From the NCBI GenBank assembly GCA_019310385.1, contig JAFDEK010000034.1, forward strand, positions 1 through 41,810: DNA of 41,810 nt, read 5' to 3'. How positions within the stretch are numbered: position 1 is the first letter of the stretch; each line of letters begins with the position of its first letter. Below the pieces are notes generated by a model. The model worked only from the letters and a program-made list of their open reading frames with translations, had not been told where the DNA came from and did not search any database. The position numbers were made by a program, and so were the translations under genes. Shown piece after piece: positions 31,764 through 39,605 of this stretch. This DNA comes from Deltaproteobacteria bacterium (GTDB taxonomy: Bacteria > Myxococcota_A > UBA9160 > UBA4427).

Positions 31764-33229
31764 GCATCCTGCCCGCCTTCCTGCGCGCCCTCCTGCTCGC
31801 CCTCCTGCGCGCCCAGGAAGCGAGCGAAGAGGCGGGGGCCCAGCTGTGAGACGACGTAGAGGCCCACGACCGTGAGGAGCCCGCCCGTCGTGTAACGCAT
31901 CCGGTTCCCCTCGATACCGTCCACCAGACAAGGCAGTGCCAGGGTCCAGAGGATGCAGAACAGGGAGAGCGCCACAACGCTCTCCGCTGTGGACCAGCGC
32001 GGCCGCCTGCGCAGGAGCAGCGTCGCGGCAGCGATCACGGTGCCCGGGAAGAGCAGCAGGCCGAAGAGCGTGAAGGGGACCTTGCGCTCGCGCAGAAGCG
32101 CAAAGCCGTCGAGCTCGCCGGGCGGCAGTAGTCCCTCGATGGCCGGCCGCAGGTCCGCAAAGAAGGTCGCGGTCAGGATTCGGTCGATGCCGTGGTCGAT
32201 CCCGCTCAGACCGGGAGCGAACCACGCTCCGAAGTAGGGATGGGCCCAGGTGGCGCGGGACCACATCCAGTAGTGCTCCAGGGCGAGGCCCCCGAAGGCC
32301 ACGGGATTGCGCAGCCTCCATTCCACGCCCGCGCTCTGCATGCTCGCGCGCGTCTCCAGGAAGAGGGCGTGGTTCCAGTTGACGCCGCCGTCGCTCCGAA
32401 TGGGCGCCGCGATGGCCAGGATGGCGTCGTCCCCGAAGCGCTCCTCGATGCGCGCGATCCGATCGAAGGTTCCCGGCGGGATCTGCCGCCTGGTCAAGAA
32501 CTGCTGCAGCTCCCGGCCTCCGTCGGGAGTTCGCCGCGCCAGGTTGTAGCCGCTCCAGGACGAGTAGATGAACTCGCCGAAGACCACTTGATTCTTGAGC
32601 GGCCACAGGGAGAGTAGGACCGCGAGGGTCGCGGCGACCGCGAGGGCCGTCGGGAGCCTCACGTCGCCCGCGCGCCAGCTGCGAAGGGCCAGCAGCAGAG
32701 CGAGGAAGAGCAGCGCCCAGAGGGCGGGGAAGAGCGTGCGGAGCAGGGGGAGCGCGACGAGGCAAGCCGTCGCCGCGGCGAGGTCCCGCGTGCGTCCACG
32801 CTCCAGATAGCGGGCGCTGCACAGTAGGAGCAGGGCCAGGAGTACCGCGGAGAGAAAGGTATAGAAGAAGCTGTGCTGGAAGTGACGAAAGCCCGGATCG
32901 ATCAGCAGGATCGCCGCCCCGGTCCAGGCCAGGGACAGGGATCCCGTGACCAGGCGCGTCAGCTCCCAGATGCTGACGACCAGGGCCGCCCCGGCCGCAA
33001 GGAAGAATACGTAGCCGAGTGTCTCGGGAGAGATTCCCAGAGTCGAGGAGGCCGCAAGCAGCGAGGAGAGGAGGAGGTTCAGCAGCGGGGGCTGGCCGTG
33101 CAGGAGGAGCAGGCTCTGGAAGGGGGTTTCGCTCAAGAGCGTCTTGTCGAGTAGCTGGTAGGCGGACCAGGGGATGCGCATGGCATGCCCCCCGGCCAGC
33201 GCGAGGAAGCTCGCCGCGAGATAGAGCAC
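31748..33229 (-). CDS. Polytopic GT-C-like membrane protein, start uncertain
   Basis: A hydrophobic protein of about 490 residues with roughly ten membrane spans, a luminal loop of about 150 residues in the second half, and a short tail. The first loop has SAYQLLDKTLLSETPF and then LLHGQPPLLNLLL, which resembles the acceptor or donor-binding loop of GT-C (ArnT/PMT-type) lipid-linked sugar transferases; the typical Asp-Glu pair is not obvious. I cannot name its substrate. No ATG precedes the first span; GTG at 33229 is one option, CTG codons further upstream others, and ATG 33181 would cut the first helix. The C-terminus is a four-residue repeat (AQEG/EQEG) made by a 12-bp array at 31768. It lies downstream of two acyl-CoA dehydrogenase genes. 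Confidence 0.6.
   Translation of the reverse strand: MLYLAASFLALAGGHAMRIPWSAYQLLDKTLLSETPFQSLLLLHGQPPLLNLLLSSLLAASSTLGISPETLGYVFFLAAGAALVVSIWELTRLVTGSLSLAWTGAAILLIDPGFRHFQHSFFYTFLSAVLLALLLLCSARYLERGRTRDLAAATACLVALPLLRTLFPALWALLFLALLLALRSWRAGDVRLPTALAVAATLAVLLSLWPLKNQVVFGEFIYSSWSGYNLARRTPDGGRELQQFLTRRQIPPGTFDRIARIEERFGDDAILAIAAPIRSDGGVNWNHALFLETRASMQSAGVEWRLRNPVAFGGLALEHYWMWSRATWAHPYFGAWFAPGLSGIDHGIDRILTATFFADLRPAIEGLLPPGELDGFALLRERKVPFTLFGLLLFPGTVIAAATLLLRRRPRWSTAESVVALSLFCILWTLALPCLVDGIEGNRMRYTTGGLLTVVGLYVVSQLGPRLFARFLGAQEGEQEGAQEGGQDAQGAT
31768..31815. repeat. 12-bp x 4 tandem array inside the 3' end of the membrane gene
   Basis: Units of CCTGCGCGCCCT type start at 31768, 31780, 31792 and 31804. 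They are in frame and encode the AQEG/EQEG tail of the minus-strand membrane protein, ending a few codons before its stop at 31748. Confidence 0.85.
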
Positions 33230-33315
33230 CAGGAGTAGAGCGCGCTGGCCCCGGAGCCGTGGCGTCCCTCCTTGCGCGGCGAGGCCACCCGCCGCCTGCA
33301 GCTTGAGAGTCGGGC

Positions 33316-34443
33316 TCAGGAGTCCAGCACCTGCGCAGCGATGAGCTGCTTCAAGCTGCGGGCGTTCCACCAGCTGTGCTGCAGCACCTCGGCGCGGCGG
33401 AAGTAGAGCTGGATGTCGTACTCCCTGGTGAACCCCACCCCGCCCCAGATCTGCTGGAAGACCCGGGTCGCCTGCTGGAAGGCGCTCCCCGCATAGAGCT
33501 TCGCCATGGGAGCCAGGCGCTCGATGGAGTGCCCGCTCGCGCCCTCCCACGCCGCCTCCCACACCAGAAGCTGGGCTCCGTCGATGCGCGTGGAGGCGTC
33601 GGCCATGTAGTGTGACAGGGCTTGGAAAGCCGCCAGGGGCTTGCCGAACTGGTGGCGTTCCTGGGAGAATTCGACGGTCATCTCCAGCGACCGCTGGGCC
33701 CCGCCGACCGCCAGGGCCGCCTGCACAACCGCCCCGTCCAGCATGGCCTCGTGCCAGAAGCGCCAGCCCGCGCCCACCCCTCCGATCGCGCTCGCAGCCG
33801 GAACCCGCACGTCGTCGAAGGCGACCCGGTACTGGGTGTCGGAGGCCAGGCTCAGCTGCTGGGTCAGCCGGAGCCCTTCGGCAGCGGGATCGACGAGGAA
33901 GAAGGACAGGTCCTCGTCCGCGTCGCCGGTGCGCGCCAATACGACGAGGCGCGTTGCCGCGCTGGCGAAGTGCACGTAACGCTTCGAGCCCGAGAGCACG
34001 AATGCGTCACCGTCACGGCGGGCGCGCAGCTGCACTCCCTTCGCCGCGAAGCCGCGCTCGGGCTCGAGCCACGCGGGCGTGAGGATGGCTTCGCCCGAGA
34101 CGATGCGCGGCAGCCACTCCCGCTTCTGCTCTTCGCTGCCCGCCCTGGCCAGGAGGCCGCCGGCGAGGATCGAGCTCACGAAGTGGGGCGAGGGCGCCAG
34201 GACCCGGCCGAACTCCTCATAGACCACGACCGCCTCCAACAGCCCCTGCCCCATGCCCCCGTAGGCCTCGGGCAGGGTGAGGCCCAGGAGATCGACCTCG
34301 CCCAGCACCTTCCAGAAGCCCTCCGCGTATCCCTTCGGATCGTCTTCCAGCGTGCGGAGCGTGTCCAGCGACGCGTGATCCCGGCACAGGTCACGCACCA
34401 TCTCGCGCAGGGCGGTCTGCTCCTCGGTGAAATCCAGGTCCAT
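33316..34443 (-). CDS. Acyl-CoA dehydrogenase, degenerate partner subunit
   Basis: A 375-residue acyl-CoA dehydrogenase-fold protein. N-terminal MDLDFTEEQTALREMVRDL and LGLTLPEAYGGMGQGLLE are typical. The flavin/substrate region is divergent: the usual TEPxAGSD is replaced by WLEPERGFAAK, although the beta-domain SGSKRYVHFA and the C-terminal QIWGGVGFTREYDIQLYFRRA remain. Together with the neighbour at 34493 it resembles the alpha2beta2 dehydrogenases of actinobacterial steroid side-chain degradation, where two unlike subunits share FAD and catalysis. The ATG at 34443 has GAAGGGAA upstream. It starts 49 bp after the partner's stop on the same strand, consistent with one transcript. Confidence 0.85.
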   Translation of the reverse strand: MDLDFTEEQTALREMVRDLCRDHASLDTLRTLEDDPKGYAEGFWKVLGEVDLLGLTLPEAYGGMGQGLLEAVVVYEEFGRVLAPSPHFVSSILAGGLLARAGSEEQKREWLPRIVSGEAILTPAWLEPERGFAAKGVQLRARRDGDAFVLSGSKRYVHFASAATRLVVLARTGDADEDLSFFLVDPAAEGLRLTQQLSLASDTQYRVAFDDVRVPAASAIGGVGAGWRFWHEAMLDGAVVQAALAVGGAQRSLEMTVEFSQERHQFGKPLAAFQALSHYMADASTRIDGAQLLVWEAAWEGASGHSIERLAPMAKLYAGSAFQQATRVFQQIWGGVGFTREYDIQLYFRRAEVLQHSWWNARSLKQLIAAQVLDS

Positions 34444-34492
34444 GGCGGTATTCCCTTCGGCGACGGACGCGCGCTCCCGCGGCGCCAGACGC

Positions 34493-35680
34493 CTAGAAGT
34501 TCTTCGGAAGGCCCAGCTTGCGCCGGGCGAGGATGTTCTTCTGGATCTCCGAGGCGCCACCCCCGATCGTCTCGTTGACGGTGGAGCGATAGGTTCCCTC
34601 GGCGCGCCCCTTCATGGGAGCGTCCTCGGTGTGCAGCCGGAGCTGGGTCCCGGGCGATCCGATCTCCATGCTCTCGGCGGCGAGCCGCTTGGAGAACTCG
34701 GTGGTGAAGAGCTTGAACGCCGCGGCCTCGGCGGTGGGAGGGGCGCCGCCCTTGATGGACGCCGCCACCACCCGCAGCCCGAGCACCCGGGCAACCTCGG
34801 CCTCGGTGACCAGGTCGGCGATCTGGTCGCGTACGACCGGATCGTCCTTCAGCGCCTCGTCGTCACAACGGGCCTGCTTGACGTGGTCGACCAGCAGGTC
34901 CACCCGCGCCTGCACGGGCGAGAAGGGAAAGAGGGTGAAGCGCTCCAGGTCCAGGGCCTCGGAGATGTACTGGAAGCCCCGGTTCAGCTCTCCCACGCGG
35001 TACTCGTCACTCACGTAGACGTCGTCGAAGAAGACCTGGTTGGTGATCTCGTGGCCGATGGTGGGCATGGACTGGATCGTGAGCCCGGGATGGTCCATGG
35101 GAATCAGAAAGAGCGTGATACCGCGGTGCTTGGGCGCGTCCGGGTCGCTGCGGGCGCCCACCCAATACCAGTCTGCGAAGTGGGCCGAGGTGGTGAAGAT
35201 CTTCTGGCCGTTCAATGTCCAGCCTTCGCCGTCCTCGCTGGGAGTGGCGCGCAGCTGCATGTTGGCCGCGTCGGAGCCCGCCTGGGGCTCGCTGTAGCCC
35301 ACGGCGAACTCGATCTCGGCGTTCAGGATCCTGGGCAGGAACTCCTGCTTCAGCTTCTCGCTGCCGTGGCGCATGAGGGTCTTACCGATGATCCCCACGC
35401 CCTTGCCGATCTGCGGCGCGCCCACGCGAGCCAGGGCCTCGTTGAGGAAGTACTCGAAGACGCCCTCCCCCGCCTGGCCGCCGTACTCCTCCGGCCAGCT
35501 GATCCCGAGCCAGCCCTCGGCCGCGAGCTTCACCAGGAAGGCGCGGCGCTCCGGGGTGTCCACCAGCTGCGACATGTTGTCGCGGCTGACATCCATCACC
35601 TCGGGGTCGTGGTGGGCTTCGATGAAGCGCTCGACCGCATCGCGAAAGGCGTACTCTTCGTCGCTGAACTCGAAATTCAT
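34493..35680 (-). CDS. Acyl-CoA dehydrogenase, canonical partner subunit
   Basis: A 395-residue FAD-dependent acyl-CoA dehydrogenase introducing a trans-2 double bond into acyl-CoA. Classical motifs are present: MNFEFSDEEYAFRDAVERFI, LGISWPEEYGGQ, VGYSEPQAGSDAANMQLRA, NGQKIFTTSAHFADW and the C-terminal IGGGASEIQKNILARRKLGLP. It is first of a two-dehydrogenase pair, followed by the more degenerate subunit at 33316. The pairing suggests a heteromeric enzyme for a bulky or branched substrate. The ATG at 35680 has CAGGAGG about 7 nt upstream. The gene diverges from the FAD oxidoreductase at 35888 across a palindromic control region. Confidence 0.92.
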   Translation of the reverse strand: MNFEFSDEEYAFRDAVERFIEAHHDPEVMDVSRDNMSQLVDTPERRAFLVKLAAEGWLGISWPEEYGGQAGEGVFEYFLNEALARVGAPQIGKGVGIIGKTLMRHGSEKLKQEFLPRILNAEIEFAVGYSEPQAGSDAANMQLRATPSEDGEGWTLNGQKIFTTSAHFADWYWVGARSDPDAPKHRGITLFLIPMDHPGLTIQSMPTIGHEITNQVFFDDVYVSDEYRVGELNRGFQYISEALDLERFTLFPFSPVQARVDLLVDHVKQARCDDEALKDDPVVRDQIADLVTEAEVARVLGLRVVAASIKGGAPPTAEAAAFKLFTTEFSKRLAAESMEIGSPGTQLRLHTEDAPMKGRAEGTYRSTVNETIGGGASEIQKNILARRKLGLPKNF

Positions 35681-35803
35681 CCCGAGCCACCTCCTGACGG
35701 GAATCCTAGTGCCCAGTGCCTGGGGATGCCCCTATGACGATGACGCCGCGAAGCCCCCTCCCCGCTCTCCATCCGGCCCAGAAAGACGCAAGACAAGCGT
35801 TGC

Positions 35804-35838
35804 AATTTGTCTCACGACTCGCTAGCGTGAAACAAATT
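35804..35838. promoter_or_regulatory. 13-bp inverted repeat, candidate operator in the divergent promoter
   Basis: AATTTGTCTCACG (35804-35816) and CGTGAAACAAATT (35826-35838) are inverted repeats with one mismatch and a 9-bp spacer, 35 bp in all. A smaller dyad GGTTG-TCT-CAACC follows at 35844-35856. The element lies between the minus-strand dehydrogenase pair and the plus-strand FAD oxidoreductase, where one repressor could control both. The form is typical of TetR-family operators; the regulator is not in the window. Confidence 0.65.
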
Positions 35839-35861
35839 CCAGAGGTTGTCTCAACCCCAAT

Positions 35862-35919
35862 GTACGAGTCCGAGGGAGGAAGAGTCCTTGTCTAAGCACG
35901 AGTCTATGCACGAGTCTGA
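35862..35919. repeat. 12-bp repeats around the start codon of the FAD oxidoreductase
   Basis: GCACGAGTCTAT (35896-35907) and GCACGAGTCTGA (35908-35919) are adjacent; a related GTACGAGTCCGA is at 35862-35873, just before the ribosome-binding site. The repeat encodes HESMHES at the protein N-terminus. Confidence 0.75.
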
Positions 35920-37501
35920 TTACGACGTCATCATCGTAGGTGCCGGCCACAATGGTTTGACCGCAGGCGTGGAGCTCGTGCGCTCGGGATACAAGGTGTT
36001 GGTGCTCGAGAAGACCAACTGGCCCGGCGGACAGGCAGCCACCAAGGAGCTCTTCCCCGGCTTCAAGCACAGCGTCGGCGCCTGGGCCCTGCTCATTTTC
36101 CGCGAAGAGCTGATCAAGTACCTCGAGATCGACCAGCACGGCTTCGAGCTGATCCGCCCCTCGAGCTCCTTCACCGTCTTCGGCGACGAGGGCGACGCGC
36201 CCTTCATCGGCTACACCGACCCCATCGACCTCGCCAACCACCTGGTCGAAGATCACGGCGTCGAGGCCATGGAGGCCTTCAACAACCTGGGCTCCTACTT
36301 CTCCGTCTTCAAGGAGATGTACGACAAGTACGTCGACGAGACGCCGCCCCCCATGGAGGAGATCATCGCTGCGGCACCGGACGCGGAAACCCGCGAGGCC
36401 CTGAGCAAGCTCTGCTACGGGAGCGCGGTCGAGGTGATGCGCAAGTTCTTCACCGAGCCCGGCAAGTTCGGCACCATCCTCGGCTCTCTCTCGGCCTCGG
36501 CCATCGACGGCACCCACATGGGCCCCTTCACCAAGGGCAGCGCCCTCTCCATGTCCTTCCACTACTGCGCCGGCGACACCTACGACTTCAAGATCCCCAA
36601 GGGCGGCATCGGCACCCTCTCCTCCTCCCTGCAGGCGGTCTTCGAGAAGTACGGCGGCGAGGTGCGCTTCAAGGCCCAGGTGGAGAGCTTCATCGTCGAA
36701 GACGGCGCGGTCACGGGCGTGAAGATGCGCGACGGCGACAAGCTGCGCGCCAACGCGATCGTCTCCACCCTGGACGCCCAATCCACCTTCCTGCGCCTGT
36801 GCGACCGGAAGCAGCTGCCCAGCGACTTCGTGAGCTCCGTCGAGGACATCGAGTACACCAACGGCTACATCCAGCTGCACCTGACCATGAAGCGCCTGCC
36901 CACCTTCACCAAGCAGCTCGAATTCGTGAACGGAACCGAGCAGAGCTGGCTCGTCGCCTACATCAAGTCGCCCGAGCAGCTCCACCGCTGCTGGCAGCAG
37001 TACCAGGCGGGCGAGGTGCCCGACGACCCGGCCGTCTACTGCTACTTCCCCTCCCAGCTCGACCCCAGCCTGGCGCCCGAGGGCTATCACACCTGCACGA
37101 TCTTCTCTCACTACTTCCCGGCGGACATCCCCAAGGGCAAGCACAACGAGATGAAGGAGCTCATGGTCGAGCGCGTGCTGGGTCAGATCGAGAAAGTGGT
37201 TCCGGACTTCCGCGAGCTCATCATGGACCAGGTGGTCTTCACCCAGCAGTACTTCGAGAAGACCTTCGGCGTCACGGAGGGCGACTTTGCCATGGGCCTC
37301 CTGCACCCGGGCCAGATGTTCGGAGACCGTCCGGTCCCCGGCTACGCCGACTACCTGACGCCTCTCGCGAACCTCTACATGGCGGGCGGCGCCTGCCACC
37401 CCGGCCCCGGCGTCACCTGCCTGCCGGGCCTCGGCGGCGCCCGGGCGGTGATGAGCAAGCTGGAGCCCATGAGTCGGCCCGCGGCCTCGGAAGTAGCCTG
37501 A
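35888..37501 (+). CDS. FAD-dependent oxidoreductase, phytoene desaturase-like
   Basis: A 537-residue flavoprotein of the phytoene dehydrogenase/retinol saturase (PYROXD2-like) group. The N-terminal dinucleotide-binding motif is DVIIVGAGHNGLTAGVELVR with the acidic strand end KVLVLEK, then GGQAATKELFPGFKHSVGA. The C-terminal FAD clamp is GGACHPGPGVTCLPGLGGARAVM. The length is usual. The group acts on isoprenoid or retinoid-like chains, but members outside carotenoid operons have varied substrates, and no carotenoid gene is nearby. The start is TTG at 35888: GGAGG at 35875-35879 is 8 nt upstream, whereas ATG 35906 is not well placed. It is probably co-regulated with the divergent dehydrogenases. 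Confidence 0.88.
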   Translation: MSKHESMHESDYDVIIVGAGHNGLTAGVELVRSGYKVLVLEKTNWPGGQAATKELFPGFKHSVGAWALLIFREELIKYLEIDQHGFELIRPSSSFTVFGDEGDAPFIGYTDPIDLANHLVEDHGVEAMEAFNNLGSYFSVFKEMYDKYVDETPPPMEEIIAAAPDAETREALSKLCYGSAVEVMRKFFTEPGKFGTILGSLSASAIDGTHMGPFTKGSALSMSFHYCAGDTYDFKIPKGGIGTLSSSLQAVFEKYGGEVRFKAQVESFIVEDGAVTGVKMRDGDKLRANAIVSTLDAQSTFLRLCDRKQLPSDFVSSVEDIEYTNGYIQLHLTMKRLPTFTKQLEFVNGTEQSWLVAYIKSPEQLHRCWQQYQAGEVPDDPAVYCYFPSQLDPSLAPEGYHTCTIFSHYFPADIPKGKHNEMKELMVERVLGQIEKVVPDFRELIMDQVVFTQQYFEKTFGVTEGDFAMGLLHPGQMFGDRPVPGYADYLTPLANLYMAGGACHPGPGVTCLPGLGGARAVMSKLEPMSRPAASEVA

Positions 37502-37545
37502 GCCCTCCTCGAGCCTGAGCCCCCTGAGACGCAGCGAGCAATCTC

Positions 37546-38751
37546 TTGTCGGATTTCAATCCCCTCGTCCTGTGCATCCCGCTGATCAGCGGATTCATCG
37601 GCTGGTTCACCAACTGGCTGGCGGTGAAGGCCGTGCTCTACCCGGTCGAGTTCGTGGGCATCCCGCCCCTGCTCGGCTGGCAGGGCGTGATCCCGAAGAA
37701 CAGCGAGGAGCTCGGCAGCAACTTCAGCGAGCTGATTCGGGACAAGCTGGTCGACGTGGAGCAGATCTTCTCCGACATCTCCCACGATGACAGCGAGGCG
37801 ATCGACAAGGTCGTGGAGGATGTCGCCCAGGAGGTGGTGTACGAGTTCTCCACCAACCTGGCACCCGACAAGTGGGCTCGCGCCAAGGACAAGCTCCGCG
37901 CCTACATCAACGACCTCGTGCGGCGCAACGTGCGCAAGGTCGTCGACGGGATCTTCGAGCGAATGGGCCGAGAGGCCAAGGACTTCATGGACCTCGACGA
38001 GATCGTCCGCCAGGCCCTGGCGGACGATCGGGCCCTGCTGGGCCGGGTGATGGTCGAGATCGCGGGGCCCGAGTTCAAGTTCATCGAGCGCTCGGGGCTG
38101 TGGTTCGGCCTCACCTTCGGCGTGATCCAGATGTTCGTCTGGATCGCCTATCCGGCGGGCTGGGTCCTGCCCGCCGCCGGCTTCTTCGTGGGCTACGCGA
38201 CGAACTGGCTCGCGATGCATCTGATCTTCGAGCCGAAGTCGCCGGTGAAGGTCGGCCCCGTCGTGATCCAGGGCGTCTTCATCAAGCGGCAGGTCGAGGT
38301 CGCGGGCCACTTTGCCGACATCATGGCAGAGAAGGTCCTGCACGCAGAGAACCTGATCAAGCACCTCACCGAGGGTCCCTCGCGCGAGCCCGTGATGGCC
38401 ATTGTGGAGGAAGAGGTGGCGGGCAGCATGAAGGTGTACGAGCGCGACACCATGGTCGCCATGCTCGTCTCCAAGGACAAGATCGCCGAAGCCAAAGAGG
38501 ACTTGATGGATCGCGTGCGCAACGCCGACATGAGCGAGAGCGGCCCGGTCCAGGCCTTCGCGGATCAGTCGGACCGGATCCATGCCCAGATCAAGCAGAA
38601 TCTGGAGGCCCTGGACTCGGACGAGTTCAGCAGCGTGCTGCGCCCGGTCTTCCAGAAGGACGAGTGGAAGCTCATCCTGGCGGGAGGGGTGATCGGCACC
38701 GTCATCGGCGCGCTGCAGGTCGTCTTCCTCTTCGGCGGCAGCTTCTTCTAG
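37546..38751 (+). CDS. DUF445 family membrane protein
   Basis: A 401-residue inner-membrane protein. The DUF445 signature GWFTNWLAVKAVLYPVEFVG is near the N-terminus and recurs in shortened form as GYATNWLAMHLIFEPKSPV near residue 220, so the protein contains two copies of the domain start. Spans lie at about 5-25, 185-225 and 378-398, with long charged helical stretches between. Function is unknown for the family, which is often linked to the envelope. The start is TTG at 37546 with only a weak ribosome site (GCGAG); I keep it because the signature begins immediately after. It follows the FAD oxidoreductase by 44 bp. Confidence 0.85.
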   Translation: MSDFNPLVLCIPLISGFIGWFTNWLAVKAVLYPVEFVGIPPLLGWQGVIPKNSEELGSNFSELIRDKLVDVEQIFSDISHDDSEAIDKVVEDVAQEVVYEFSTNLAPDKWARAKDKLRAYINDLVRRNVRKVVDGIFERMGREAKDFMDLDEIVRQALADDRALLGRVMVEIAGPEFKFIERSGLWFGLTFGVIQMFVWIAYPAGWVLPAAGFFVGYATNWLAMHLIFEPKSPVKVGPVVIQGVFIKRQVEVAGHFADIMAEKVLHAENLIKHLTEGPSREPVMAIVEEEVAGSMKVYERDTMVAMLVSKDKIAEAKEDLMDRVRNADMSESGPVQAFADQSDRIHAQIKQNLEALDSDEFSSVLRPVFQKDEWKLILAGGVIGTVIGALQVVFLFGGSFF

Positions 38752-38796
38752 CGCTGCCGGCGGCTTCTAACGCTGCCGGCGGCTTCTAGCGCCCCG
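38745..38796. repeat. 19-bp tandem array spanning the DUF445 stop codon
   Basis: Two 19-bp units (CTTCTAGCGCTGCCGGCGG type) at 38745-38763 and 38764-38782 and a partial third from 38783. The TAG stop (38749-38751) is inside the first unit; the copies carry TAA and TAG in the same place. Confidence 0.92.
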
Positions 38797-38806
38797 TCTC
38801 GAGCGC

Positions 38807-39466
38807 CTAGCTCGAGGCCTCGTGGGGCGCCCGCGCCTGCTCGAGGACTCGGGCCAGATCCTCCATCTCCTGGCTCCCGAAGGTGGGGAGCTGGGCGGGC
38901 TCTCCTGTGCGCTGGGAGCGCTCGAGGGTCCGGGTGATCTCGCGCAGGGGCTTCACCACGGCGCCCCGGATCAGGAAGAACACGGCCACGGAGAAGGCAG
39001 CCGACCCGAGCACGACGGCGATGGCGAGGTCGATGATGAGCCGGACCGAATCGCGGCGCATGGGCGAGAGATCGAAGTACATGGAGAGCAGCCAGGTCTG
39101 GCCGTCCTGGCTGTAGATGGGCGGCGCAGTGAAGGTGAGGTCCGTGCCGCGCAGGTGGCTCGAGCCCTTGCTCGAGCTGGCGGCCGGATGGATCTCGCCC
39201 TCGTCCAGCTTCGAGAGCGTGATCTGCACGGAAGCGAGCCCCTGGAAGCGGTTCACCAGGTCCGCGAAGTCGTCGCCCCGCTCCGCAGAGCGGCTCAGGG
39301 CCGCGTGAACGATGCTCGCCACGTGGTGGGCATTGACCTGGGCCGTACGGATGTCCCGTGTGTAGAGGCGGTAAGGCACGATCGCCAGCACCCCCACCAC
39401 CGCGACGGCCGCGATGGCCGCCAGCAGAATCGTCAGTCGGCGCTCGACACTGGGCAGGACGGTCAT
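38807..39466 (-). CDS. Membrane sensor-like protein with HAMP region and no output domain
   Basis: A 219-residue protein with two membrane spans, at about 10-32 and 143-168, enclosing a periplasmic domain of about 110 residues. After the second span a HAMP-like helix pair follows (VVKPLREITRTLERSQRTGEPAQLPTFGSQEMEDLARVLEQA) and the protein stops. It thus looks like the front half of a sensor kinase or chemoreceptor. The stop codon is clean, and no kinase, GGDEF or MCP signature is seen downstream in any frame I examined. The ATG at 39466 has GGAGG 5 nt upstream. It diverges from the acyl-CoA synthetase. It could act as a signalling partner of a kinase elsewhere, or be a truncated relic. Confidence 0.72.
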   Translation of the reverse strand: MTVLPSVERRLTILLAAIAAVAVVGVLAIVPYRLYTRDIRTAQVNAHHVASIVHAALSRSAERGDDFADLVNRFQGLASVQITLSKLDEGEIHPAASSSKGSSHLRGTDLTFTAPPIYSQDGQTWLLSMYFDLSPMRRDSVRLIIDLAIAVVLGSAAFSVAVFFLIRGAVVKPLREITRTLERSQRTGEPAQLPTFGSQEMEDLARVLEQARAPHEASS

Positions 39467-39520
39467 GGAGCCTCCTCGGCAGGAGAGTACACTGCCACTC
39501 GCGTGCGACCCACCCCACTC

Positions 39521-39580
39521 GGGTGGAAGGGACCAGGGTGGCAGGAACCAGGGTGGAAGGGACCAAGGTGGAAGGACCGA
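39521..39580. repeat. 15-bp x 4 tandem array upstream of the acyl-CoA synthetase
   Basis: GGGTGGAAGGGACCA-type units at 39521, 39536, 39551 and 39566, in the divergent region between the HAMP protein gene and the acyl-CoA synthetase. The last unit ends about 25 bp before the synthetase GTG start. Confidence 0.92.
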
Positions 39581-39605
39581 TTCTGCGAATGGGAGGAGAT
39601 CCGTC

